Part shown: positions 18,455 to 27,218 of the stretch, piece after piece
Layout of the letters: each line of letters begins with the position of its first letter
How positions within the stretch are numbered: position 1 is the first letter of the stretch
Assembly (NCBI RefSeq): GCF_965228935.1
Contig: NZ_OZ245846.1
Coordinates: forward strand, 992,001 to 1,056,000
Direction: 5' to 3'
DNA: 64,000 nt
From: Ulvibacterium sp965228935
GTDB taxonomy: Bacteria > Bacteroidota > Bacteroidia > Flavobacteriales > Flavobacteriaceae
Notes under the pieces: model-generated
The model's database searches: none
What the model was told of the DNA's origin: nothing
What the model saw: only the letters and a program-made list of their open reading frames with translations
Translations under genes and position numbers: made by a program

Positions 18455-19768
18455 ATGATAGTGGAAAAAAGATTCACTTTTATTTTTTTTCTTATTTCAG
18501 TTTTGTGCGCTATTAATTGTTCAAAGGATGAAACCTCTGATTCCGATTCCAAGGAAGAACCCAAACCGGAGGAGCCAAGACAAGAAACCGAAATTTATTT
18601 TGCTTTAAACACAGAAAGCCCTCCCAACTTGACGGAAGCTTCAGATGACTGGGTAATACTTCATGATGTAAATGGAAATCTTTTAGGTTATAGCGCTTAT
18701 GAAACAGGGGACAAACTCGAATTCGACGCCCCAATTGATGTATTGACACCAACTATAGCGGTTACCTACCTTAACTATCGAACTACCAATGGTAACCAAT
18801 ACTTCGAGATTTCGACTACGGTTGCTGTCAATAAAGGCTCTATCGAAAATATTGGCCCCAATCCTCCTCCAGAAAATCCCGATTATACAAAAACAGGTGA
18901 GTTCAACCTCTCCATTCAGGATATCCCCGACCCCTTCAGAAATGCGTCTCCCACAAAGGTTGAGTTATCATCTGGACGAGGACGGCTAGGTTTTTCATCT
19001 GGCGGTACAGGATTGCCCAATGGTACTCTTGAGCTAAACCTTCAAATCGAATCATACCAAGGCTTCGACGACTACTTGATATCCATTTTAGACGGAAATA
19101 ACCACCTAAAATATTTTTATTTGAACAACTCGGAGGTTCAAAATCTTTCTGCCAACTACATCACTGATTTTCTTGATTTTGAAAAGGAAATAGGCATTTC
19201 ATTACCTCCGCACACTAGATTTAATCTAAATATTGCAGGTTTTAAGGAAGACCAAGATTTTAGCCAATATGGAGGCTATTGGTTACATGATGTCATTTCA
19301 GTTCTTAATCGGGACGTAGTTACGAACCCATTAAAAATTGGATACTTGGATATGTTCAATAAATATAGAACCCTGTTTAACATAAATATGGACGGATACG
19401 ATTACGGCATATCACACTATGGGAAAGCACTGGACACTTTGGTTATTCCGGAAAAACCTGTAATGAATGTAGTGGATCGATCTTTAAACGCCTTTTCGTT
19501 CGATATTGATCTAGACTTCATCGACGCATTGCACAAATGGGATTACCAGGAGGGTTCTTCAGGGGACGGAAATTATATACAGACACGATGGTCTCTTTCG
19601 GTACCAAAGGATTTTAGCCCCTCCATTGGGGAACTTCCCGACGAGATATTAGAAAAATATCCCGATATTAACGTTGAGAGGATGGAATATCGCTCAAGTA
19701 GTTTTAACTTGCCCATGGAAAATCCCGAATTTCTATCCAATCACCAAATAACCATTTTTGAACCATAG
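18455..19768 (+). CDS. Lipoprotein of unknown function, paralogue B
   Basis: The protein has 437 residues, starts 24 bp after paralogue A and follows the same plan: lipobox CAINCSKDE, acidic DSKEEPKPEEP linker, DWVILHD-GNLL motif and C-terminal LPDEILEKYP motif. The middle regions have diverged strongly, with a Pro/Asn-rich stretch around residues 130-145. The pair arose by tandem duplication. Its stop codon directly abuts the ATG of the DUF1460 gene, so the three genes are probably one transcript. Function is unknown; surface exposure is inferred from the lipobox and acidic linker. Confidence 0.75.
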   Translation: MIVEKRFTFIFFLISVLCAINCSKDETSDSDSKEEPKPEEPRQETEIYFALNTESPPNLTEASDDWVILHDVNGNLLGYSAYETGDKLEFDAPIDVLTPTIAVTYLNYRTTNGNQYFEISTTVAVNKGSIENIGPNPPPENPDYTKTGEFNLSIQDIPDPFRNASPTKVELSSGRGRLGFSSGGTGLPNGTLELNLQIESYQGFDDYLISILDGNNHLKYFYLNNSEVQNLSANYITDFLDFEKEIGISLPPHTRFNLNIAGFKEDQDFSQYGGYWLHDVISVLNRDVVTNPLKIGYLDMFNKYRTLFNINMDGYDYGISHYGKALDTLVIPEKPVMNVVDRSLNAFSFDIDLDFIDALHKWDYQEGSSGDGNYIQTRWSLSVPKDFSPSIGELPDEILEKYPDINVERMEYRSSSFNLPMENPEFLSNHQITIFEP

Positions 19769-20614
19769 ATGTCAAAAAGATTAGTTTTTATACTACTTGT
19801 TCTTTTTAGTCGATTTATAATCGCCCAACAAATCACCTGTTCCCCTGCTGACAAACAAGCGTTTAAGGACAAGACCATAGCGATTGATGGCTTGTTGGAA
19901 AATGATTTTGGAAAGACCATGGTGGCCATAGGCAAAACCTTTATGGGTACGCCCTATGTGGCCAAGACCTTGGAAGTAGGCGATATTGAGACCTTGGTCA
20001 TCAACCTTCACGGTTTGGATTGTACCACTTTTGTGGAAAACGTCTTGACCTTTGGTTTACTACTCAAAAGTGGGAAGTACGACTTTGACGATTTTACCCA
20101 AACCTTGGAAACCGTTCGGTATAAAGATGGAAGGCTGGACGGTTATGCGTCCCGTCTACACTATTTTTCGGAATGGATCGCCAATAATGAAAAAAAGGGA
20201 TTGCTGAAGGATATCAGCTCAGAAATAGGGGGAATCGAAATCACCAAGGATATCAATTTCATGAGCACTCATCGGGATTTATATCCATTCCTAAAGGATG
20301 AGGGAAATTTCCGGAAAATACAAGCTTCGGAAAACTATCTGAACGACCAATCCATCTGTGTTTTGCCTCAGGATCAAATCGAAATAAAAGAGCACCTTAT
20401 CCAATCCGGGGATATTATCGCATTGGCTACCTCCATCGATGGCCTGGACGTTACCCATACCGGTATCGCGACCCGCGAAAAAGATGGGAGAATCCATTTG
20501 TTGCATGCCTCTACCGGCTCCATGGAAGTGGAAGTGACCGAGCTTCCGCTATCGGAGTATTTAAAAAAAGTAAAAAAGAATACGGGTATTATGGTGGCAA
20601 GGCCAAACCCTTAG
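19769..20614 (+). CDS. DUF1460 family protein, amidase-like
   Basis: This 281-residue protein carries a signal peptide (about 1-18, ending IIA) and a DUF1460 domain with the nucleophile motif LDCTTFVENVL and a later His in LDVTHTGIA, as in NlpC/P60-like cysteine amidases. DUF1460 proteins are annotated as N-acetylmuramoyl-L-alanine amidase-like and probably cut peptidoglycan fragments in the periplasm. The ATG follows the previous stop with no gap. Its 3' end overlaps the convergent araC gene by 4 bp (TTAG shared by both stop codons). Confidence 0.85.
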   Translation: MSKRLVFILLVLFSRFIIAQQITCSPADKQAFKDKTIAIDGLLENDFGKTMVAIGKTFMGTPYVAKTLEVGDIETLVINLHGLDCTTFVENVLTFGLLLKSGKYDFDDFTQTLETVRYKDGRLDGYASRLHYFSEWIANNEKKGLLKDISSEIGGIEITKDINFMSTHRDLYPFLKDEGNFRKIQASENYLNDQSICVLPQDQIEIKEHLIQSGDIIALATSIDGLDVTHTGIATREKDGRIHLLHASTGSMEVEVTELPLSEYLKKVKKNTGIMVARPNP

Positions 20615-21501
20615 GCATTTGCCAAGGACATCACATATTTTTTCGGAGTGGTACCATATTTCTTTTTAAAGGCGGCTATAAAATGGCTGGCCGTACTATA
20701 GCCTATTTTCAATCCCACCTCATTTACATTGTTTTGCCCTGTTTCCAACAGTCGCCGTGCATGTTCCATCTTATAATCAAAAAGGAAACTATAGACCGAA
20801 TCACCATAAATTTGTTTAAAACCTTCCTTTAATTTCTTTAATGGCAGTCCTATCTCCTTGGCCAAGGCCTGTAAACTTGGAGGTTCCGCCATTTGGGCAA
20901 TAATAATCTCTTTGGCCTGGCGAATACGTCTAACATTATCCTCGTCCACTAAAAAAGGGCATTGCTCTACATCGGCATCCGTATTCCTATTGAAATAAAG
21001 CGAAACCAGTTCATAGACCTTGCCATGTATATACAGTTCCTTTACGGAGGGATGTAGATTGTAATTCATTATCTGGCTCAAGACTACCGCTATGGCAGGA
21101 GATACGGCTTCCTGGGAATAATACTTCTTTTCCTTATTTTCCGGACTCAGGAAGGGAATGTAATCGGCCTCCCTTGAGAAGAGCGAATGAAACTTACGTA
21201 TGGTCATCACAATGGAGACCATCCATGAATTAGGATCCAACAGCACGTTCATGGGCAAATCCAATTGGGTATTGTAGAGCAAGAGGGAGTTTTCCTCCGA
21301 GACTTCCAATGCATACCTCCCCTCATTAAAAATGAACTTGGCATGTCCTTTAAGGCAAAAGTGAAATTGTATAAACGAGCTATCTATTTCACGGGTAAGT
21401 TTTTGAAAATCAGAAGTATCGTTTTGAATTTTCAAGACGTAAAATCCGTTTTCGATAAGGACTTCATCATAAGAACCTTGAACGACATTTTTCTGTTGCA
21501 T
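20611..21501 (-). CDS. AraC-family regulator, PchR-like
   Basis: The protein has 296 residues. The C-terminal ~100 form an AraC two-helix-turn-helix domain (SLQALAKEIGLPLKKLKEGF, then VGLKIGYSTASHFIAAFKKKYG). The N-terminal part resembles siderophore- or heme-responsive regulators of the PchR type. It is divergent from hemA, the usual flavobacterial arrangement, and is a plausible activator of the heme operon. The intergenic region carries a perfect 21-bp palindrome 25 bp before its ATG and a second palindrome over its likely -7 box, suggesting iron control plus autoregulation. The PchR likeness is by eye only. Confidence 0.88.
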   Translation of the reverse strand: MQQKNVVQGSYDEVLIENGFYVLKIQNDTSDFQKLTREIDSSFIQFHFCLKGHAKFIFNEGRYALEVSEENSLLLYNTQLDLPMNVLLDPNSWMVSIVMTIRKFHSLFSREADYIPFLSPENKEKKYYSQEAVSPAIAVVLSQIMNYNLHPSVKELYIHGKVYELVSLYFNRNTDADVEQCPFLVDEDNVRRIRQAKEIIIAQMAEPPSLQALAKEIGLPLKKLKEGFKQIYGDSVYSFLFDYKMEHARRLLETGQNNVNEVGLKIGYSTASHFIAAFKKKYGTTPKKYVMSLANA

Positions 21502-21525
21502 ATGGCAATGGTTTATATATTTTTC

Positions 21526-21546
21526 TATTTAGAACTGTTCTAAATA
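21526..21546. promoter_or_regulatory. Perfect 21-bp palindrome, candidate iron-regulator operator (site 2)
   Basis: Arms TATTTAGAAC and GTTCTAAATA flank a single central T, giving 10 + 1 + 10 bp with no mismatch. It lies between the araC start (21501) and its likely -7 box (21575-21582). It matches 18 of 21 positions of the site in the siderophore receptor promoter and is close to the suf promoter site. It is about 130 bp from the hemA -7 box, so araC is the more likely target. Confidence 0.7.
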
Positions 21547-21560
21547 AAATAGGATAAAAG

Positions 21561-21586
21561 CCCTTTGTTTCCTACAAAACTAAGGG
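21561..21586. promoter_or_regulatory. Second palindrome overlapping the araC -7 box
   Basis: Arms CCCTTTGTTT and AAACTAAGGG pair over 9 of 10 positions around a 6-bp centre. The right arm overlaps the minus-strand -7 box TAGTTTTG, so a protein bound here would block araC transcription. Autoregulation is a guess. Confidence 0.4.
21575..21582 (-). promoter_or_regulatory. -7 element of araC
   Basis: On the minus strand this reads TAGTTTTG, an exact match to TAnnTTTG, about 75 bp upstream of the araC ATG. No -33 TTG is visible at the expected spacing. Confidence 0.5.
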
Positions 21587-21677
21587 ATTTGGTCGGATTA
21601 ATACTGAAATTGGCCCAAAAACACTTCAAACGTTATTAAAAGAACCTATGGCGTTATTTTTATTGGGGCTATGCTTC

Positions 21678-21685
21678 TATTTTTG
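21678..21685 (+). promoter_or_regulatory. -7 element of the hemA operon
   Basis: TATTTTTG matches TAnnTTTG exactly and ends 20 bp before the hemA ATG. There is no TTG at the -33 position, which fits a promoter that needs an activator such as the divergent AraC protein (inference). Confidence 0.6.
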
Positions 21686-21705
21686 CTTTCGATTCTTGGA
21701 TTTTA

Positions 21706-22959
21706 ATGAAAGATTACCATATTTCCAGACACAATTCATTTTATACAATCGGCCTAAACTATAAAAAGGCAGATGCCGAGGTACGTGGCAAATTTAGTTT
21801 GGAAGAGACGGCCATGGACAAACTTTTGGTAGATGCCAAAGCAATGGGCATAGATGGCCTTCTGGTTACCTCTACCTGCAACCGTACTGAATTGCATGGC
21901 TTCGCACAACATCCCTTTCAGCTGATAAAATTGCTATGCGATAATACCCATGGGACTGTAGAGGAGTTTCAGGAAGTGGCCTATGTTTATAAAAACAACG
22001 ATGCCATAGGACACCTGTTTCGTGTAGGCACAGGGTTAGATAGCCAAATCCTAGGGGATTTTGAAATCATCAGCCAACTTAAGCAAGCCTTTAATCGTTC
22101 CAAAAAGCACAATATCGCCAATCCGTTTATTGAACGGCTTTGCAATTCAGTTATCCAAGCCAGTAAACGTATTAAAAATGAGACAGAGCTTTCATCAGGT
22201 GCTACATCGGTGGCATTTGCTTCCGTGCATTATATTCTAAAGAACGTACCAGATATTTCAGAAAAGGATATTCTCCTTTTCGGTACCGGGAAAATTGGTC
22301 GTAACACCTGTGAAAACCTCATCAAGCACACCAAAAATCCACATATTACCTTAATAAACCGTACCAAGGACAAAGCGGAAAAAATTGCAGGCAAATTCAA
22401 TTTGACCGTAAAGGATTATGGAGACCTGCAAAGTGAGATCCGAAGTGCCGATATATTTGTTGTAGCGACCGGAGCACACCATCCCACGGTTTCCAAGGAA
22501 CTTATTTACACCAAAAAGCCATTATTGATATTGGATCTTTCCGTCCCCAAGAATGTGGCCGATGATGTTAGGGAACTAAACAATGTGACCCTCATCCATC
22601 TAGACCAGCTTTCTCAAATGACGGATGAGACCTTGGAACGCAGAAAGCGGTTTATTCCTCAGGCCGAGGCCATTATCGAAGAGGTTAAATGTGATTTTAT
22701 CCAATGGTTAGAAACCCGTAAGTTCGCTCCGGTAATCAGTGCGCTTAAAAAGAAGTTGAAGACGATGAAGGACGAGGAATTGGATTACCAAGCCAGAAAA
22801 ATGTCAGATTTTAATGAAGAGCAGGCAGATGTAATTACCAATAGAATCATCCAAAAAATAACGAAGCAATTCGCCAATCACCTCAAGGAGACCCACACCG
22901 ATGCCGATGATAGTCTGGAACTCATTCAAAAAGTATTTCAACTGGAAGTGAAATCGTAA
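21706..22959 (+). CDS. hemA: Glutamyl-tRNA reductase
   Basis: The 417-residue enzyme reduces glutamyl-tRNA to glutamate-1-semialdehyde with NADPH, the committed step of C5-pathway heme synthesis. The catalytic Cys is C58 in LVTSTCNRTELHGF. The NADPH-binding loop is LFGTGKIGRNTC, QILGDFEIISQL is conserved, and a C-terminal helical dimerisation region is present. It is the first gene of the heme operon, and its stop overlaps the hemCD ATG by one base (TAATG). Confidence 0.96.
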   Translation: MKDYHISRHNSFYTIGLNYKKADAEVRGKFSLEETAMDKLLVDAKAMGIDGLLVTSTCNRTELHGFAQHPFQLIKLLCDNTHGTVEEFQEVAYVYKNNDAIGHLFRVGTGLDSQILGDFEIISQLKQAFNRSKKHNIANPFIERLCNSVIQASKRIKNETELSSGATSVAFASVHYILKNVPDISEKDILLFGTGKIGRNTCENLIKHTKNPHITLINRTKDKAEKIAGKFNLTVKDYGDLQSEIRSADIFVVATGAHHPTVSKELIYTKKPLLILDLSVPKNVADDVRELNNVTLIHLDQLSQMTDETLERRKRFIPQAEAIIEEVKCDFIQWLETRKFAPVISALKKKLKTMKDEELDYQARKMSDFNEEQADVITNRIIQKITKQFANHLKETHTDADDSLELIQKVFQLEVKS

Positions 22960-24542
22960 TGGGCAAAACCATCCGAATTGGGACACGCGATAGTGAACTT
23001 GCACTATGGCAGGCAAATACGGTAAAGGACAAACTGGAAATTCTGGGTCACAAAACCGCGCTGGTTCCCGTTAAATCCACTGGGGATCTGGTACTGGACA
23101 AACCGCTCCACGAACTGGGGATAACAGGAATTTTTACCAAAACCTTGGATGTTGCCCTATTAAAAGGGGAAATCGATATTGCCGTACATTCCATGAAGGA
23201 TGTGCCTACCCTATTGCCCAACGATATTGTACAGGCTGCAGTTTTGGAACGGGGCAATTTTCTGGATATCCTAGCCTATAAGGACAACCAGGAATTTTTA
23301 GCCCAAAAGGATGCCGTAATTGCAACCGGCAGTCTCCGAAGAAAGGCACAATGGCTCAATCGCTACCCCACCCATTCCCTTACCGATCTGCGGGGGAATG
23401 TGAATACAAGAATCGAAAAATTAAGAAATAGTGATTGGAACGGTGCCATATTTGCTGCTGCCGGCCTCGAGCGAATTGGCATTAAGCACAAAAACACTAT
23501 AGGGTTGACCTGGATGTTGCCAGCACCGGCACAGGGGGCTATTATAATCGTTGCCCGAAAAGGGGACGTTGCCATATTGGACGCTTGCGCGGAACTCAAT
23601 GATGAACCCACCGAAATTTGCACCACCGTTGAACGTCAATTTCTGAACAAGTTGGAAGGCGGTTGTACCGCTCCGATCGGAGCTCTGGCGAAAATAGAGG
23701 AAGACCGTGTTGTCCTACAAGGTATTCTATTGAGCATCGATGGTAGCAAAAAGTTGGAGTCAGAGCTTTCCGCAAGAGTTGGCGAGCATCACAATCTTGG
23801 TCGCGACTGCGCCAATAGTATTTTGGCCCGTGGAGGGAAACGTTTAATGTCCGAAATACAGGGAGCCGTAATCAAAAACGCTACGGTTTTCTCTACAAAA
23901 AAACTGACTTCAGATCAACTATCACTGTTTAGGGATTCCGTAACCGTAGATTCTGAGGATTTTATTCAAGTGAATCCTTCCCGGATTCCCTCGGTAGTCT
24001 TAAAATCCAAGATTCAAAATGTCATCATCACCAGTCAAAATGCCGTAGAGGCCCTTTTGACCCACAGTACGGCAGATAAGTTGCAGTTTGAAAATATTTA
24101 TTGTGTGGGCCGCAAAACAAAACGCATTATTGAAAAACGGATAGGCCCCGTAAAACATCAAGAGAAAAATGCAACGAAGCTGGCCCAATATCTAGTAGAA
24201 TACATGGACGGTCTGGAAGTGACCTATTTTTGTAGCGACCAAAGACTGGATGAGCTACCTGATGTTCTATCGGAAAATAATATCACTGTCAACGAAGTAG
24301 AAGCCTATAGAACCAAATATTCACCGATCGAGCTAGCTGGCGAAGTAGAAAGTATATTGTTTTTTAGCCCTTCCGGGATAGAAAGCTATTTGCTAAAGAA
24401 CCCAGCCGATAAAATTGCATATTGTATTGGCGAAACTACCGCTAAGGTAGCCAGAAAGCATTTTGCCAATGTTTATGTAGCGAGAATACCTACCATTGAA
24501 AGTGTAATTGACAGGGTAAATGAGCATTATGATACAACATAA
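22959..24542 (+). CDS. hemCD: Fused hydroxymethylbilane synthase and uroporphyrinogen-III synthase
   Basis: This 527-residue fusion has an N-terminal HemC part (about 1-300) that builds hydroxymethylbilane. It shows VHSMKDVPT (77-83 region), TGSLRRKAQ and GGCTAPIGA with the dipyrromethane-cofactor Cys at C236. The C-terminal part (about 310-527) is a HemD domain that closes and inverts the ring to uroporphyrinogen III, recognisable from the SQNAVEALL and FFSPSGIESYL segments. Fusion would channel an unstable intermediate. It is coupled to hemA by a one-base overlap. glutamate-1-semialdehyde aminomutase is not in this window. Confidence 0.94.
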   Translation: MGKTIRIGTRDSELALWQANTVKDKLEILGHKTALVPVKSTGDLVLDKPLHELGITGIFTKTLDVALLKGEIDIAVHSMKDVPTLLPNDIVQAAVLERGNFLDILAYKDNQEFLAQKDAVIATGSLRRKAQWLNRYPTHSLTDLRGNVNTRIEKLRNSDWNGAIFAAAGLERIGIKHKNTIGLTWMLPAPAQGAIIIVARKGDVAILDACAELNDEPTEICTTVERQFLNKLEGGCTAPIGALAKIEEDRVVLQGILLSIDGSKKLESELSARVGEHHNLGRDCANSILARGGKRLMSEIQGAVIKNATVFSTKKLTSDQLSLFRDSVTVDSEDFIQVNPSRIPSVVLKSKIQNVIITSQNAVEALLTHSTADKLQFENIYCVGRKTKRIIEKRIGPVKHQEKNATKLAQYLVEYMDGLEVTYFCSDQRLDELPDVLSENNITVNEVEAYRTKYSPIELAGEVESILFFSPSGIESYLLKNPADKIAYCIGETTAKVARKHFANVYVARIPTIESVIDRVNEHYDTT

Positions 24543-24676
24543 GGCTTTTGGCAGCCGTTTTAAATGTCTCCCAAAAAGTATTGGATTGGAAAAACAAACA
24601 GCAATAGCATCAATAAATCCAAATTGGAAAATAAGATTTGGTTTGAAGTCCATAAAATGATGAACGAATTGAAAAT

Positions 24677-25711
24677 ATGAGTATTGCCAACGATTTATTT
24701 CTAAAAGCCTTACGAGGTGAGACCGTAGATAGACCTCCCGTTTGGATGATGCGCCAAGCCGGCCGCTATTTACCGGAATTTATGGAGATCAGGGAAAAGT
24801 ATGATTTCTTTACCCGCTGCCAAACCCCGGAATTGGCCTCTGAAATCACCGTACAACCCATCCGAAGATTTGGCATGGATGCCGCTATTCTCTTCAGTGA
24901 TATTTTAGTGATTCCCCAGGCCATGAATATTGAGGTGCAGATGAAACCGAATTTCGGACCCTACCTGCCTAATCCGATCCAATCGCAAAAAGATGTGGAT
25001 GACGCAATAGTTCCCGATGTAGATCAGGAATTGGACTACGTTATGCAAGCCATAGGCATGACCAAGGAAAAATTGAACAACGAAGTTCCCCTGATCGGTT
25101 TTGCGGGCTCTCCGTGGACCATACTTTGCTATTGCGTACAAGGGCAGGGTAGCAAGACCTTTGATAAGGCCAAGGCATTCTGTTTTACACAACCACAGGC
25201 CGCACATGAAATGCTACAAAAAATCACGGATACTACCATCGCCTATCTCAAGGCCAAGGTAAAGGCCGGGGTAAATGCCGTTCAAATCTTCGACTCTTGG
25301 GGCGGTATGCTTTCCCCGACCGATTATCAGGAATTTTCTTGGCAGTATATGCAACAAATCGTGGATGCCCTGAAAGATGACGCTCCGGTAATCGTTTTTG
25401 GAAAAGGGTGTTGGTTCGCCTTGGAGGAAATGGCGAAGTCCGGAGCTTCCGCATTAGGTGTGGATTGGACCTGTTCCGCCAGAAATGCAAGATACCTTTC
25501 AGGAGGGAACATTACCCTACAAGGTAATTTTGATCCCGCCCGATTGTTGTCGCCTCCATCACAAATCAAAAGTAGGGTTACCCAAATGATCAACGAGTTC
25601 GGGAAGGATAAATACATCGTAAATTTGGGACATGGAATACTCCCCAATATTCCGTTGGAAAACGCAAAGGCATTTATCGATGCCGTTAAGGAATACCCCA
25701 ACCAGATATAG
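24677..25711 (+). CDS. hemE: Uroporphyrinogen decarboxylase
   Basis: The 344-residue cytosolic enzyme decarboxylates the four acetate side chains of uroporphyrinogen III to give coproporphyrinogen III. The signature RPPVWMMRQAGRYLPEF near the N-terminus supplies the substrate-binding arginines, and FAGSPWTILCYCVQG and NLGHGILPN are conserved. It lies 134 bp after hemCD. That gap holds no gene or clear terminator, so co-transcription with hemA-hemCD is likely. Confidence 0.96.
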   Translation: MSIANDLFLKALRGETVDRPPVWMMRQAGRYLPEFMEIREKYDFFTRCQTPELASEITVQPIRRFGMDAAILFSDILVIPQAMNIEVQMKPNFGPYLPNPIQSQKDVDDAIVPDVDQELDYVMQAIGMTKEKLNNEVPLIGFAGSPWTILCYCVQGQGSKTFDKAKAFCFTQPQAAHEMLQKITDTTIAYLKAKVKAGVNAVQIFDSWGGMLSPTDYQEFSWQYMQQIVDALKDDAPVIVFGKGCWFALEEMAKSGASALGVDWTCSARNARYLSGGNITLQGNFDPARLLSPPSQIKSRVTQMINEFGKDKYIVNLGHGILPNIPLENAKAFIDAVKEYPNQI

Positions 25712-25732
25712 GGGCTTAGAATATGGCAAAAA

Positions 25733-26266
25733 ATGGTACTGGATTTTGACCATTATTATATTGAACCTATCCAGGAAAAAGATTCTTGGAAATTGTGCGA
25801 TTTTGTAGTTTCCAACGCGGAAAGGTTAAAACGGTACTTCCCAAAGACACTTGAACAAAATCTTACGCCCGACTTGTCCAGGTATTTTGTAGAAAAAAAG
25901 GTAAAGCAATTCATGGCAAAGGAAGAATTGTTGTTCAAACTAAAGCATAAAGAGCATCGGACGATTATCGGCCTGGTGTACATAAAGGAAGTGGATTACA
26001 ACAAAAGGCAAGCCGAATTGGCCTATTGTATTGGTTATCAATTTGAAGGCAAAGGTTGGATGTCGCAAACCGTCGAAGCGCTATCAAACTATGCTTTTGA
26101 GGTTTTGGAATTGGAAACCCTTCAAATCATCGTCCATCGCCCCAATACGGGAAGTATTAGAGTAGCGGAAAAATGCGGCTACCAATGGCGAACCACATTA
26201 AAAAAGGAATATTCTCCTCCCAACGAGTCTGCATTGGATATGGAGTTGTATGAACTAAATCGTTAA
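25733..26266 (+). CDS. GNAT-family N-acetyltransferase
   Basis: This 177-residue protein is a GNAT acetyltransferase of the RimJ/RimL type. The acetyl-CoA region reads YCIGYQFEGKGWMSQTVEALSNYAF, followed by VHRPNTGSIRVAEKCGYQ. Such enzymes acetylate protein N-termini or small amines. It sits between hemE and hemF, 21 bp after hemE, in the same operon, but nothing in the sequence links it to heme. The substrate is unknown. Confidence 0.88.
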   Translation: MVLDFDHYYIEPIQEKDSWKLCDFVVSNAERLKRYFPKTLEQNLTPDLSRYFVEKKVKQFMAKEELLFKLKHKEHRTIIGLVYIKEVDYNKRQAELAYCIGYQFEGKGWMSQTVEALSNYAFEVLELETLQIIVHRPNTGSIRVAEKCGYQWRTTLKKEYSPPNESALDMELYELNR

Positions 26267-26315
26267 CCCAATAAATTCCCTCTGTCACTGGGCAAGGAAT
26301 CGTGAGGCAGCGCTT

Positions 26316-27218
26316 ATGAAAGATACATTTTACGCTTACATTCAAAATCTCCAAGACACCATAACTTCCGAACTTGAGAAGATAGATGGCAAATCCACCT
26401 TCAGGGAGGATCATTGGAAGCGTCCCGAAGGAGGTGGCGGTCGTTCCCGGGTTATCGAGAACGGGGCGGTTTTTGAAAAAGGAGGGGTAAATATCTCCGC
26501 GGTTCACGGGGAACTGCCTCAGAGTATGCAAAATTATTTTGGGGTTAAGGATGCTGATTTTTTTGCCTGTGGCCTCAGTTTGGTCATTCACCCAAAAAGT
26601 CCCATGATACCAACGGTGCATGCCAATTGGCGGTATTTTGAAATGTACGATAAAAAAGGGAACATCGTAGATCAATGGTTCGGAGGAGGACAAGATCTTA
26701 CCCCTTATTATCTTTTCGATGAAGATGCGGTTCATTTCCATTCCATATGCAAAAAGGCTTGTGACACTCATGATCCGATGTTTTATACGACCTACAAGGA
26801 AAAGTGCGATACCTACTTTTGGAATGCACATAGGAACGAGGCACGCGGTGTGGGAGGACTCTTTTTTGACTATTGCAGGACTTCGGAAAAGATGTCCATG
26901 CAGGATTGGTATGCGTTTGTGACCGAGGTTGGCAATAGTTTTTTAGAGGCTTATATGCCAATTGTTATAAAACGCAAAAAGCTGAACTACAGCGACAAAC
27001 AACGGAACTGGCAAGAAATCAGACGTGGACGCTACGTAGAATTCAATCTGGTGCATGATAAGGGCACCCTGTTCGGATTAAGGACCAATGGCCGTATTGA
27101 AAGTATTTTGATGAGCCTTCCCCCCCATGTACAATGGCAGTATGACCATCATCCCGAGGCGGGGAGTGAAGAGGAGCGTTTGGTCAAAATTCTTCAAAAA
27201 CCCAAAGAATGGGTCTAA
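26316..27218 (+). CDS. hemF: Oxygen-dependent coproporphyrinogen-III oxidase
   Basis: The 300-residue aerobic enzyme converts coproporphyrinogen III to protoporphyrinogen IX using O2. Conserved motifs include VHANWRYFEM, WFGGGQDLTPYY, RGVGGLFFDY and EFNLVHDKGTLFGLRTNGR. Its presence implies an aerobic lifestyle; no oxygen-independent HemN is in this window. Its 3' end overlaps the next gene by 10 bp, indicating translational coupling. Confidence 0.96.
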   Translation: MKDTFYAYIQNLQDTITSELEKIDGKSTFREDHWKRPEGGGGRSRVIENGAVFEKGGVNISAVHGELPQSMQNYFGVKDADFFACGLSLVIHPKSPMIPTVHANWRYFEMYDKKGNIVDQWFGGGQDLTPYYLFDEDAVHFHSICKKACDTHDPMFYTTYKEKCDTYFWNAHRNEARGVGGLFFDYCRTSEKMSMQDWYAFVTEVGNSFLEAYMPIVIKRKKLNYSDKQRNWQEIRRGRYVEFNLVHDKGTLFGLRTNGRIESILMSLPPHVQWQYDHHPEAGSEEERLVKILQKPKEWV

